Below are positions 22,326 to 33,221 of a stretch of DNA of 64,000 nucleotides, piece by piece. A model generated the notes under the pieces. It worked only from the letters and a program-made list of their open reading frames with translations, searched no databases and was not told the DNA's origin. The stretch spans positions 1,169,467-1,233,466 of the forward strand of contig JAJEKV010000017.1 in NCBI GenBank assembly GCA_021234155.1, given 5' to 3'. Numbering within the stretch: the stretch's first letter is position 1; each line of letters opens with the position of its first letter. The stretch is from Isoetes taiwanensis (taxonomy: Eukaryota > Streptophyta > Lycopodiopsida > Isoetales > Isoetaceae). The translations under genes were made by a program, and so were the position numbers.

Positions 22326-22854
22326 CCGAACCTGTGGCCAATATATCTAGATGGAGATAAGTCAACAAAGGAACCCTTCAACATGGATCCCCAAAAAGAA
22401 TAAACAATACGATAAATAAGAAGGAAAAATAACAAGTAACTGAGAGAATAAGGCAAAGAGGAAAAAACCTACGCATAGGAATGTAAAAATGCATAGATAT
22501 AAAGATCGGACGAGAAATATGGCGAGGTTGAGTAGAGTCGCACACCACGTAGCGAGCGTGAGAAGAGGAGGACCACCAGCAGTCGTCACGCCAAGTGAGG
22601 GCAAGGGGCTCCGAGATGCGCAAAAAAGCGGCAAAGGAAAATACGACGAGAGCAGCGCGGGCCAGAGAGGGAAAAGAAACCGCGGGATGCGGGAAGTGGG
22701 GAACAAAAGAGCGTACATGCTGAGGCACGAGAGGAAAAAAGGTACCAGGGGGGCGAGCCCGACGAGAGGTAGACTGACGAGCCAAAAAGGGTAAAGGTAA
22801 AATGACGGGAGAGGGAAGTTGAAAATTTGATGAAATTCGCGATGACGACGAGAA

Positions 22855-22970
22855 CCAGCAGCACGAGCGAGCCGTGGGGGAGAAAGCGAAGCGGAGGGAG
22901 AAGAGCTGGAAGTGCCTGCAATAGACGGCATCAGCTCAGTGACCTGAAAAAAGGAAGGACATTAGAGAAC
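22855..22970. repeat. About 110-bp dispersed repeat, copy 2
   Basis: GAGCGAGCCGTGGGGGAGAA to GACCTGAAAAAAGGAAGGAC and ATTAG. Partner of 21885-22000. Confidence 0.75.
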
Positions 22971-23559
22971 AAAAACAATGGAAAGAAAAGCACGCCAGCT
23001 ACGAGACGAAGAAAAAGGTCGCCCCCATAAAACAAGTCCTCCACGATGACGAGTCGAAGAAGACACCCCCCAGGCAGACAAGGTAAAAATGCAGCCGGTA
23101 GCAAGACAAGGCTCCAAGGAGGAATAAGATAAAGAGGAAAACTTATCCTAGGAAAGTGTGGAAGCGACATACACTGGGCATAGAGCAGACAAAATACGCC
23201 GCAGAGACAATAACAGGAAAAATGAAAACCCAGGAAATGTCCTGTATGCATAAAATGGGAAAACAACACGAGAAGAAAAACAAGCGAGGAGATGCATAGA
23301 GTGAATAAAATGAGGCCCACATATATGCAATCCCGCTAGAGATCAAGAACACGGAATAATGATCAAGAACCAAAGCAATAAGATGAAGAAGAAGAAACTA
23401 CACATCGTAATGTGTAAAATGCATAAATGTAAAAACAGACAAAGTGTAAGCGAGCACAAAGGCGTCAAGAAATCGTAAACGACATAGGTAGCAGCATCAG
23501 ACACACAATACAGGGAATAAAAAGAAATGAAACCACGGTAATACAGGGTACCACCCATG

Positions 23560-24020
23560 AGAAGACCATAGGAAAATATACACAACCAAATTAAGAACCC
23601 GATTACAAAATCCCCTAGTTGCATCGACATCCAAGAGAAAAACACAATTGCAAAAAAGAAAAATCCGAAATCACCATGGGAAAACGTAAAATTGATAAGA
23701 TCAGCGACATATAAATAGTTGCATCGACATCCAAAAGAAAAACACAATTGCAAAAGAGAAAAAATCCGAAACCACCATGGGAAAATAGAAAATTTATAAG
23801 ATCATGCGACATATAAAGAAACCTCATGGCAACTAAAACCAAAATGGAAAAAGGAACAGATGAAAAGATATACACAACCCAATCGAGAAACCCCAGTACA
23901 AAATCTCCTAGCGGCATCAACATCCGGTAGAAAACACAAGTGCAAAGGAAAAAATCGGAAACAACCATAGGAAAACACAAAATTGATAAGATCAGGCTAC
24001 GTATAAATGAAGCACATGGG
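23560..24020. repeat. Tandem and nested repeat (about 101 and 305 bp periods)
   Basis: The phrase TTGCATCGACATCCAAAAGA then AAAACACAATTGCAAAAGA and CACCATGGGAAAA occurs at about 23618 and 23719 (period 101). A more diverged copy at about 23912 (GGCATCAACATCCGGTAGAA) repeats it with its left flank (ACACAACC...TACAAAATC), about 305 bp from the first. Confidence 0.7.
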
Positions 24021-25530
24021 CAACCAAAACGAAAAAGGTAAAAAGGAACATACAACCGAGATAAAGGCAAAGCACTCGGAAGTATTCCACAGGCCAGTCA
24101 ATGTCCGCCCGTGCAACCTGTAAGGCATTGCCAGCCGCTGGATGCAATGCATTCAGATGCGATGTATAAAGGTGGTGAGCAGTCAACGCCATCTCCGGAG
24201 GTGCAAAAGGGGTCCTTTTCTAATGGACGAGCCAAGGACAAATCAAAATGCAATTAAACTAAGACTGAGGAGCCATCTATGGCAAGGAAAAATGCCTCAA
24301 AAATAACACCATATTAGCGCAAAAACAACGCCAACCACATCAATATGTCAAGGGTACCAAAACCAAGGATCAAACCCAAATGATGTATAATGATAAGATA
24401 AACTGCAATTAAATGCCCACTGAATGGAAAACCAGGCATAAGTCCAGATGCAAAAATCGATATCGAGGACATGCATAGAAGAAATGCGGTCTAAAAGCAA
24501 CTCGACATATTGATCAAGGCGAAGAAACCCATAGAAATATGCGAATGAGCATGCAAAACAACGTCTAGAAAAACGAATGTGCGTAAGTATCCAATGAGAC
24601 GTAAAGTATAAGAGCAACAACTAATATCACAATGAAAATAATTATTCAAAGATTAATATGAGGACCAAAGTAAGCTAACATGGGCAAACACCAGATAAGA
24701 AATCAAGTATACCATTTCCCAGATTAGCATGCCACAAATGAGCAAACGCACTGTATAAGTCAAAAACAATTTATACTTGCAAAAAGACATCGTATAGAAA
24801 ACACACTGCAAATTACTAATTAAAAACCATGCCAAAGCACCATACATAAGAGTAAATGTACTCCGAAAATCCCAAATAATGCTAGAAGCACAAATAACGA
24901 GGCAATCACTCTATGGATGCCCAGAAACGAGAAGAAATTGCCTGGTGTCATGCACAAGAACAATCCTATAAAAAACGATAGTTGGAAGAAACGCTACAAC
25001 AGGACTGACGTAGAAAATGATCGAACAAAAAACTGTCGACATACCCTTAAGCAAAAACTCCGACATATAGAATACTTTGACAAACTCCTGAAACCAGAGA
25101 CTAACCCCTAGCCCAAGGGCAAGCCAACAAATGCACCCAATTGATAGACATCTACCCAAGTCAATCAACAATAATGAACACAATGAGATGATATCCACCA
25201 GTCTAGAAGCAATATCATATCTTAAACAACGAGATAGCACACGGATGGACTCCGCATAAGACTATCACAACGTAGAAAAACGCGAATCCCGATCGATAAG
25301 GATGTGCAAGAGCAAAAGAAAAAAAACTATGACCGATATGCCCGTGATGGCAAATCGGAAACAAAAACCAATAGCACCAATATGCCCGTGATTGTGAACC
25401 GGAAAATCGAAAAACTAATAATACAGAAAAGAAGTACCCCAAACATGCACGATGGCAAAGAAAAAAGAAAAGGTTGCAATTAATTACCTTAAATATATAC
25501 GAGGGCAAAGAAAAAGAAAAGTTTACAATT

Positions 25531-25602
25531 GCAGGAGACAAGAATCGAACCTGAATCTATAGGATTGCAGGCAAACAACCTTACCAAGCAGATAAAGCAC
25601 TA
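25531..25602 (-). repeat. tRNA-like sequence (SINE head or tRNA pseudogene)
   Basis: On the minus strand: TATCTGCTTGGTAAGG (A-box-like), then TTTGCCTGCAATCC and CAGGTTCGATTCTTGT (B-box GGTTCGATTC with an imperfect T stem). A Cys-type GCA anticodon position is possible. The acceptor stem does not pair, so it is not a functional tRNA gene. Confidence 0.4.
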
Positions 25603-25640
25603 TATTGCATTAAAATTAGCCGATTGACTATATAAAGGCG

Positions 25641-26041
25641 AAAACATGGTAACTACTGAAAAAAAAAATCTTACAGGAAGAGGCTGCGACGGCATGTAAA
25701 GCGGCTGGCTGCATGCAAACGGCAAATGATTCCACAGGCCTCCTCCACAGATGTGATAGACGGGTCAGATCAGATGAAACACTGCAGTCTTGTTACATGA
25801 ACTGAATCAAGATGAAGCGACCTGGTTTGGGTCATTAAAAATTTGCTTGAACCAGGAAGAAAAAAGCGAGATAGAACTAAAGGCTTTGGGTTTAGAAAAT
25901 CAGGGAAAGCTGAAGAATCTTCAATTCGAAAACAGATTCAAACCATGCTTTATTTGAAGCTACGTGTTGCCGGGAGCAAATCGCCGCCATTACCAGCCCG
26001 ACAGTGGCAGGGGATCCGAAAGAAAACGTTGATTCGGACAA
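25641..26041. other. Left flank of the Copia insertion
   Basis: Continuation of the purine-rich repeat. The last five bases, GACAA (26037-26041), are duplicated after the right LTR at 30728-30732. Confidence 0.5.
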
Positions 26042-26246
26042 TGTTGATTTATGTAATCTAAGAAGTTTACGCCTGTAATCATGGGAAGTTGGTGACTACC
26101 GTTTTGGTTGATGTACCTATCTATTATGACAAGTGTATAAGTACCACATCTGATCAATGGAACAATCATCCGTTCTTGTGCGTCTTATTCTGTTTTGTGC
26201 TATCAGTTCACTTGTGTTTGCTTTATTCCTGTTGCATGTTTTATCA
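26042..26246 (+). repeat. Copia 5' LTR
   Basis: 205 bp, starting TGTTGATTTATGTAATC and ending TGCATGTTTTATCA. It matches 30500-30727 apart from a few substitutions. It lacks about 22 bp present in the 3' LTR, where a short GGAAGTTGGT direct repeat brackets the difference, which suggests slippage deletion. Confidence 0.92.
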
Positions 26247-26266
26247 GGTTATGGGCCCACGACGCT
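26247..26266 (+). other. Primer-binding site, internal initiator tRNA-Met type
   Basis: GGTTATGGGCCCACGACGCT starts at the first base after the LTR. Its reverse complement, AGCGTCGTGGGCCCATAACC, matches the D-arm to anticodon-loop part of plant initiator tRNA-Met (as I remember it, AGCGTGGTGGGCCCATAACC) with one mismatch. It does not match the usual 3' end (TGGTATCAGAGC). Drosophila copia and yeast Ty5 are known to prime from such a half tRNA. Confidence 0.7.
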
Positions 26267-26390
26267 GATCCAAAGCATAAGCCGCTTCTTGCTATACTTT
26301 CTTTCAGTATTGTTTTCATCACTGATTAGTCGGCATTTGCTCGACAATCACTCTGTCGAAAATTGTTTGACAGTTCTGTTTTTGTTAAGG

Positions 26391-27220
26391 ATGGATGCTG
26401 CAACGTCTACCTTATCAAATTTTGAATGGCGCCTTGTGCCACGTTTCGATGGCAAAAACTTCCAGATGTGGCGATGGCACATTCAAATGATTCTTGAAGA
26501 TAAAGGGCTTTGGGAGATAGTGAGCAATCACACTTCCTCCACCCCAACTCTTCCTACTTCACCAAGCCTCAAGATGCCACTTGCTGAAGTTGTATTAGAT
26601 GCCTCTTCGATGTCTTTTTATTGAGAAAGACAGAAGGCACGCCTTATCATTTGCTCCAAATTGAAGACACACCAAAGACGCCTTGTCAAAGGAGCTAAGT
26701 CTGCATACATGATTTGGAATACTCTGATAAATCATTATGCATCTAATCTTGCAGGCAATCGTCTGGCTCTCAGAAAACAGGCTCTCAGAAAACAGCTGTA
26801 TAATCTACAGTTGCTTGAAGGTGGAGATTTCATGGAACACGTATGCCAAATGAAAGACCTCTTGGATGAGCTGCATGCTATTGGGGTCGAGGTTTCTGAA
26901 GATGAAAAGGTCTCCATGCTCCTCAATAGTTTACCTTCCTCTTTTGAAGGAATTGTGGTCAACATGGAAGGCAGACTTGATGATTACACTTTTGAGAAGG
27001 CATTTGACCGACTCAAAGCTGAAGTTGTTCGCCAACGGCAGAATCGCCCAAATGTTTCAGATACAGTAATGTTCACAGATCATTCTTCAAAAGGTTCGAA
27101 TTCATCTGCTTCTGCAAAAGTGCCTGCTCGACGTGGTCGACAAGATAGAAAAATCACATGTTACAGATGTCAAAAAAATGGTCATTTGGCCAAAGATTGC
27201 AGAGCTGTTGCCCCTGTACC
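26391..27220 (+). pseudogene. Copia gag
   Basis: Starts near MDAATSTLSNFEWRLVPRFD with the Copia gag signature FDGKNFQMWRWHIQMIL (UBN2 family). A TGA (26621-26623) interrupts the frame. The rest, from KGAKSAYMIWNTLINHY to the CCHC zinc knuckle CYRCQKNGHLAKDC (about 27160-27200), is in frame 26661-27299. A 15-bp tandem duplication (GCTCTCAGAAAACAG twice, about 26765-26795) inserts five residues. Gag would form the particle and bind RNA. Confidence 0.85.
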
Positions 27221-27279
27221 AGCCTATTCCCAAACAAGGCATAATTGCCACAGAGGTTACAGAATATTTATTTGCTGTC

Positions 27280-28390
27280 ATCGAAGATATTCCAGGTGAT
27301 TCTTCCTTTTGGTATCTGGATTCAGGAGCCACAAGTCATATGACTTCTGATCGGGGCTCGTTTGTTACTTATGACAAACTTGCTACTCCCAAACTTGTTC
27401 AAATAGGAGACTCTCATACTCAAGAAGCTATTGCTTCAGGTACTGCACGCGTTGTTGTTGGCAATGCGTCAAGATTGATTCGGGAAGTTCTTCATGTGCC
27501 AGGGCTTCACAAAAATCTCATTTCAGTAAGCAAGCTTACAGATCGAGGCTTCAAGGTATCTTTTTCAAAGTATTCATGTGATATCATAGATCATAATCAG
27601 AAGATCATTCTCCAAGGCCGGCCGGGAAATGCAGTACCAACTTCTCCCCGAGCTCGAGCATGCAAATTGCATTTCTGATATTCAAGCAGCTCAAACACTT
27701 TGGCATCATCGACTTGGACACATCTCCACTCACGAGATTGAGATCATGATCAAGGTTGGCTGCTAAAAGCACATTAGAAGAAGTTCGAAAGCATGCAATG
27801 CTTGTCTACAAGGTAAGATCACCCGATCTTCCTTTCAATTATCCGCATTTTCCGTGCTTCCGGCGCTTGGCCTTGATTCATACTGATATTTGTGGTCCTA
27901 TTCAGCCTCCCACCTTCACGTTGCCAATATTTTCTCATCTTTCTAGATGATTTTTCCAGAAAGTTGTTTGTGTATCTGTTGCAGCGCAAAAGTCAATGCT
28001 TTGATCACTTTGTCAACTTCAAAACCATGATAGAAAGGTCCACTGGAGATCTTATTCAACACTTGAGATCAGATAATGGAGGCGAGTTCAACTCTAGAAA
28101 ATTTTTGGAGTTTCTTCTTCATCATGGGATCACACATCAATTGTCTGCACCTTATACTCCAGAACAAAATGGGAGAGCTGAGCGTGCAAACAGAAGTCTG
28201 ATTGAAATGGCCAGAACTCTCATGATTTCAATGAATGTTCCAGCCCGATTCTGGGGAGAAGCCATTCTAACAGCAAGTTATCTTCTCAACCGAGCACCTC
28301 ATTCTGCAATTGACAATGAGATTCCTGAGCAGGTATGGTCTAATGCTCTGTCCGCGACTTACTCATTTGAAAGTTTTTGGCTGTAGAGCT
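27280..28390 (+). pseudogene. Copia protease and integrase
   Basis: Protease: FWYLDSGATSHMTSDRGSF (catalytic DSGA at about 27320). GAG-pre-integrase: LWHHRLGHISTHEI (about 27695). The integrase core has LIHTDICGP, HLRSDNGGEFNSRKF and YTPEQNGRAERANRSLIEMA, giving the D, D and E of the catalytic triad. Frame changes near 27640, 27770 and 27900 split the region. Integrase would insert the cDNA and generate the 5-bp duplication seen at the ends. Confidence 0.85.
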
Positions 28391-30427
28391 TTCATTAAGC
28401 TACAACATCCATCTTCCAAATTCTCTGTGCAAACACGCCCTGCCATGTTCCTAGGATATTCCATGCATCAAAAGGCATACCGCTTTTTCGATCTGGAGAC
28501 TCAGAAATTAGTCATTTCCAAGCATGCCTCCTTCAATGAATCTGAACCATGTTTTCCCTCTGACAAAAAGCCTGTTACCACATTTATCTTGCTTGAGGAC
28601 TCTGTTGACATTCCATCCATTGCCCCTGTACCATCTGCTCCTGCTCCTTGCACTCCAGAATCCACTGTTGATGCTTCACCTAATACACCTGTACCATCTG
28701 CTCACACTACTTCAGAGACCATACCAACTGCTCCTACTCCAGAAACCAGCTTGGACTCAGATTCACTCATTCCAAACCCTGTTCCTTATGTACACCCTGC
28801 TCATAACAGGAGACCTCCAGCATGGCTAGCAGATTATGCTCTACAAGCATCTGACTATATCCTTGAGCCTCAAATATATTCTGAAGCTATTAACAGTGCA
28901 GAGAAAGAATGCTGGCTTCATGCCATGCAGGATGAATTGGATTCAATTCACCAAGCAGGAACATGGACCTTGGTTCCCCGTCCATCAGATCGTTCAGTAA
29001 TTGGTTCCAGGTGGGTTTATAAAATAAAATATAAAGCTGATGGAACTGTGGACAGATTTAAAGCTCGGCTTGTGGCTCGAGGTTTTGCCCAGATCCCTGG
29101 AATTGATTTTGACAGGACATTTGCTCCCGTGGTTCGACTCACTTCCATTCGTCTCATATTGGCATATGCGGTCCAATGACATTGGGTATACATCGATGGA
29201 TGTTGCTAACGCTTTCCTTCATGGAGATTTACGAGAAAATGTCTTCTTTGGAACAACCCGTAAGGATTTCTGCAGGAGCCAATATGGTGTGTCATCTTCA
29301 TAAAGCAATTTATGGACTTCGTCAAAGCATCAAGAACATGGTATCCAAACTTCACAACACTCTTATTTCTCCGAAATTCACTCAAAGTGTGGCGGATCCT
29401 AGTGTCTATTACCTTTTGCTCCTCAAGTCCTTCTTGTCTTGTGCTATGTAGATGACCTCCTCCTTGTTGCGAGAAAATCCAGATGACTGGCCCAACTCAA
29501 AACAGCCTTTGTTCTCGGTTTGAATGAAGGACTTAGGTAAAATTCATCATTTCCTTGGCCTCCAAATCCATTATGACCAATCAGTGGTTCCATGTTTTTG
29601 CATCAAGAAAAATATTTGACAGACTTGCTCTTTCGACTTGACATGCTTTCCCGTAATCCGATTAGCTTACCCCACTTGAACATGGTGTTATTCTCCATCC
29701 CGATGACCCGTTTGCTCTCCAAATTTTTTGCCTATTAGGTGGCGATGCGAAACATCATTGGAACATTAAATTTACACCTCTCTTGCCACCGACCGGACTT
29801 ATCCCTTGCCATCTCAAAACTCGATCAATTTTCTAATGATCCAAACAGACCCATTCTTTGCTCCCTCAAACATTGTCTTAGATATGTGGTACCACGAAAC
29901 TTGGCATCCATTATTGCTCCGCGAGATGACACCTTTGCCTATTGGCTATTCCGATTCAGTTAAATGGATCATCGATAGAAAATCAACTTCCGGTTTTGTT
30001 TTCATGATGGGGAGGGCCACGTAAGTTGGAGCAAATTGCAAACAAAAATGTGTGGCTCAGTCTTCCACAGAAGCAGAATACTATGCTATTGGCAATGCTT
30101 TCAATGAAGGATTGTGGATGCACGGCCTTTGGCATTGAGTTACAAATTCAAAACACCCAAGGTATGATTGTCAAAGTTGATAACCAGGGAGCAATATGCA
30201 TAGCAAATGATCCAGTTGATCATAAACGAATGAAACACGTGGATATCAAATATCATTTCATTCGAGACGTGATTGAAAAAGGAATGCTCAAGCTAGATTT
30301 CCGTCCAACAGCGAATATGGTGCAGGATATTATGACCAAAGCATTGGGAAGACCAAAGTTCCGGCATTTTCTCGAAGATGATTGGAGTCAATCGAATTTT
30401 CAAATTGACACTTGTTCTTTGTCTTGA
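28310..30427 (+). pseudogene. Copia reverse transcriptase and RNase H
   Basis: The integrase tail (FGCRAFIKLQHPSSKFSVQT, RPAMFLGYSMHQKAYRFFDL) and a Pro/Ser/Thr-rich linker precede the RT start: EKECWLHAMQDELDSI, VIGSRWVYKIKYKADGTVDR and FKARLVARGFAQIPGIDFD. The frame stops at 29179 and shifts into MDVANAFLHGDLRENVFFGT. The YVDD box is at about 29445 (LCYVDDLLL). RNase H has DRKSTSGFVFMM and VDNQGAICIANDPVDHKRMK, and ends VQDIMTKALGRPKF. Multiple frameshifts and stops. Confidence 0.85.
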
Positions 30428-30490
30428 AGACCTTGATTTATTTCATGCATTTGTTTGATGGGGGTTAATTTTGAGTAAACTTCTTATTTT

Positions 30491-30499
30491 AAGTAGGGG
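30491..30499 (+). other. Copia polypurine tract
   Basis: AAGTAGGGG immediately 5' of the 3' LTR, the expected plus-strand primer position. Confidence 0.75.
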
Positions 30500-30727
30500 T
30501 GTTGATTTATGTAATCTAAGAAGTTTACCTTTTTGTAATCATGGGAAGTTGGTGACTGATTATAGGAAGTTGGTACTTACCATTTTGGTTGATGTACCTA
30601 TCTATTATGACAAGTGTATAAGTACCACATCTGATCAATGGAACAATCACCAGTTCTTGTGCGTCTTATTCTGTTTTGTGCTATCAGTTCACTTGTGTTT
30701 GCTTTATTCCTGTTGCATGTTTTATCA
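30500..30727 (+). repeat. Copia 3' LTR
   Basis: 228 bp, TGTTGATTTATG...TTTTATCA, followed by the target-site duplication GACAA. Confidence 0.92.
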
Positions 30728-30732
30728 GACAA

Positions 30733-32744
30733 GAGGGTAAGGATAAGACAAGAAGAGCTCAATGCATGGCAGGGAAAAGGTCAAACGGAAATGCGTGGAA
30801 GAACAGATCAATCTGCAGTAGAAAGCTGCAAAATAGAGTTGTCGAAGCCAAATCGATGAGGAAATCCAAACAAAGCGTTGAAAAAACTCTAATAACTAAG
30901 GATTGGAAGCAAATACTAACAAAGCAAGAACAGTCATAAAGCATAAAATGGATGGATGTACTGACTGAATCGAAGAACGGAAAAACGATTTGGATTCTGC
31001 ACCTGGAGACCTGGCTACCAGATGGAATGCCTTGTGGAACTGGAGTTAAGTCGAACGGGAAAACACCAATCCAAGAAGATCGCTGGAACAGCTGCTGGAT
31101 GTCGGGATCCTGAAACCTGGGTCTTGCCGTCTGCATGCAGAAAATGAGGCGTCCAAAATGAAGGAAAGAATGGATGCATGTAACTTGGACTGGGAGGGCT
31201 GGAAAAAGCAGGGTAATAAAGAGTGGCTAAAATTCGCCAAATGGCAATTTTTTAGACCTTTAGTCAAATTTCATGGCTAAAGTTTATAAAGGCAATTTTT
31301 TTAGAAAAAGCATAATTTAGCCACTCCAAAAGGGGGTAAATTCTGAACGCTTCGAGTTTAGCCGGGATTGTTTGCTGCATGGTGTATTGAATCGCCTTCT
31401 CTAAAGTTGATTAGGAGAACCCTGATCAATTCAAATAGCCATGCCAATTCTATTCAGGGACCTCTTTCGTTTAGGAATTGCCATTAGCTACCACAATCAT
31501 ATTTTGAATTTGTATCTATAAGTTGTTTAGGTTAAAAGCTATGAAGAATGTTACATGATGTGCATTTTAAGCTTTAAATAGTAGTGATCTCTTCTTGCAA
31601 TTGTTGACCATAAAGGGCTTCATCACCAGATTCACCATTTAGATGCATTTGACCCCAATGTAAACATGCATGTTCCTTCAAACGATATTGTTTGTTCCTT
31701 ATGAATTGTACTTGGAACAACTTTGTTATCATTTTGTAAAAGAAGCATATTGAATCAATGTCATTCGTGTACTAATCAGTGCTCAAAATTTGAAGTTAAA
31801 TAGTTGCACTTTAGCTGGGGACCAAGAAAAATTTGCCAACATCAGAATTTCATGTCATATAAATTTTACATTTTAGCCAAATGGGTTTATCAAATTTCGC
31901 CAAGAAAAAACTTTAAGAACTTTTGTTTTTCATAGATTTAGCCAACCTTAATTTGAATAGAAAAACATTTAGGGCCGTTAAAATTTACCCTGGGAAAAAG
32001 CATGTGGATGAAGATCATGTAGACAGTCTGATGCCTGCAACACAAATCACATAGAACAGCCAACAAATGGCCGGGACCGCCTTGAATACGATGAATCCAG
32101 ACAAGTACAGGCTAAGATGGAAAAACCAAGCCAGAACAGTAGGTAACACAGCCGAATCCAGCTCTGCATCGAAATCCATATGCTGCAAGACCAATCAGAG
32201 AATCTACCATCTTGCATGGAAAATCTGATTCCTGCAACAATCAATAACTAATGTAGAACAAGGAAGAGGAAACAATAGCATAGTTAGCATGGCTGGCCAA
32301 TCAAATCGATCACCAATCAACCAATATACCTCAGATGCCCAAATCTGTGCTGCACCATAGCCAACTGCATGCATCAATAGCCACAGAAAAAACTCATACC
32401 TTCCAAATCGATGTGGTGTGAGATATGTAGCCGAACTGGCCTTTACCATGAATTTAAGACCTCTATCTATGCATGAACAGAGCCCCCAAGGAAAACGAAC
32501 CACAAAAGGGCACACGCAAGCAAACGGGTTCTGAAGAAAAAGCCGAGAGCGAGCGTAAAGACCTGGATCTGAAGAAAAAGCATCTGTACAGGAGTAGCGC
32601 ATTGACATGAATAAAGAAGACGAAAACCTATTGGGATAGGAAGAAAAGCAAGAGGGGATGAAGACGAGGAAGATGGGTTAAGATTAAGGAGAAGTAGCGT
32701 GGATAGCAAGGGACAAGTAAGAGTATGAAGAAGCAACGAGAATA
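30733..32744. other. Right flank of Copia; purine-rich non-coding sequence
   Basis: Continues the purine-rich style of the left flank to about 31200. Between 31330 and 31992 a pair of inverted ends (GGGGTAAATTCTGAACG and the complement of CGTTAAAATTTACCCT) suggests a decayed DNA element of about 650 bp. No coding family recognised. Confidence 0.4.
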
Positions 32745-32857
32745 GAAGAAGAGCTGCTGTGAGAAGACGCCGATAACCGAGCCAAAACTGAAAAGGCCTA
32801 ATATAGGCGCTCGTCCCTTCCCAGAATGGCGGTCCGATGGCTCGGATCGATGGGATT
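32745..32857 (-). promoter_or_regulatory. 114-bp repeat with TATA-like box, copy 2
   Basis: Second copy of 21431-21544, with the same orientation and the same GCGCCTATATTAGGCC core. Outside the block the two loci diverge. The right end is abutted by the foldback element at 32869. Confidence 0.4.
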
Positions 32858-32868
32858 ATGTGGCAGCC

Positions 32869-33221
32869 TGTAATTAATGCAGTTTGCAACTAACTTCGAT
32901 AGTATCATTTTTTCATTATAACTTTTGATCCAGAACTCCGATTCAAAAACTTTTTGTAGCAATGGGTTCGTCTTCATACATCTAGTGATAACCCATTCAT
33001 ACATCTTTTACGATATAAATATATAAGAAATAAGCAAAAAATCATATTTTTTTAAGGTTAACGCATATGACCATATTGAAATACATCATAACCATATATC
33101 ATTGGAAAGATCTTTTCATTCCGCATCTAATGCAACAAACGCCGCAACATTTTGATAAGTGGATCAAAAGTTATGGGGGAAAAACAACAACAATGAAGTT
33201 GTTGGTGCTGCATTAATTGCA
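32869..33221. mobile_element. Foldback / MITE-like element
   Basis: Inverted ends of about 65 bp at roughly 70% identity. Left: TGTAATTAATGCAG ... ATAACTTTTGATCCA (32869-32935). Right, complementary: TGGATCAAAAGTTAT ... CTGCATTAATTGCA (33160-33221). No coding capacity and no clear target-site duplication. Confidence 0.55.

Larger units (their letters stand above)
20441..25640. repeat. Purine-rich non-coding repeat region
   Basis: About 5 kb in which the plus strand is strikingly rich in A and G. Long minus-strand frames here are pyrimidine-rich artefacts (Phe/Leu/Ser/Cys runs) without family motifs. It contains several internal repeats listed separately. A later Copia insertion at 26042 and a shared 114-bp block at 32.7 kb suggest it is part of a larger non-autonomous retroelement or repeat cluster, but I cannot name it. 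Confidence 0.5.
26042..30727 (+). mobile_element. Copia LTR-retrotransposon, structurally complete
   Basis: A 4686-bp Ty1-Copia element bounded by TG...CA LTRs, with a perfect 5-bp target-site duplication GACAA (26037-26041 and 30728-30732). Domain order is gag, protease, integrase, RT, RNase H, the Copia order. It carries a primer-binding site at 26247 and a polypurine tract at 30491-30499. Frameshifts and stops make it non-autonomous today. The LTRs differ at a handful of positions plus an indel of about 22 bp, so the insertion is not recent but also not ancient. Confidence 0.93.

Noticed and set aside
23560-24020. CRISPR-like spaced repeat
   Set aside because: The repeats are about 100 bp, diverged and without unique short spacers; this is plant nuclear DNA.
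20671-24070. Many long minus-strand reading frames (up to 189 codons) rich in Phe, Leu, Ser and Cys
   Set aside because: They arise from the pyrimidine-rich strand of a repetitive region, overlap in several frames and contain no family motif.
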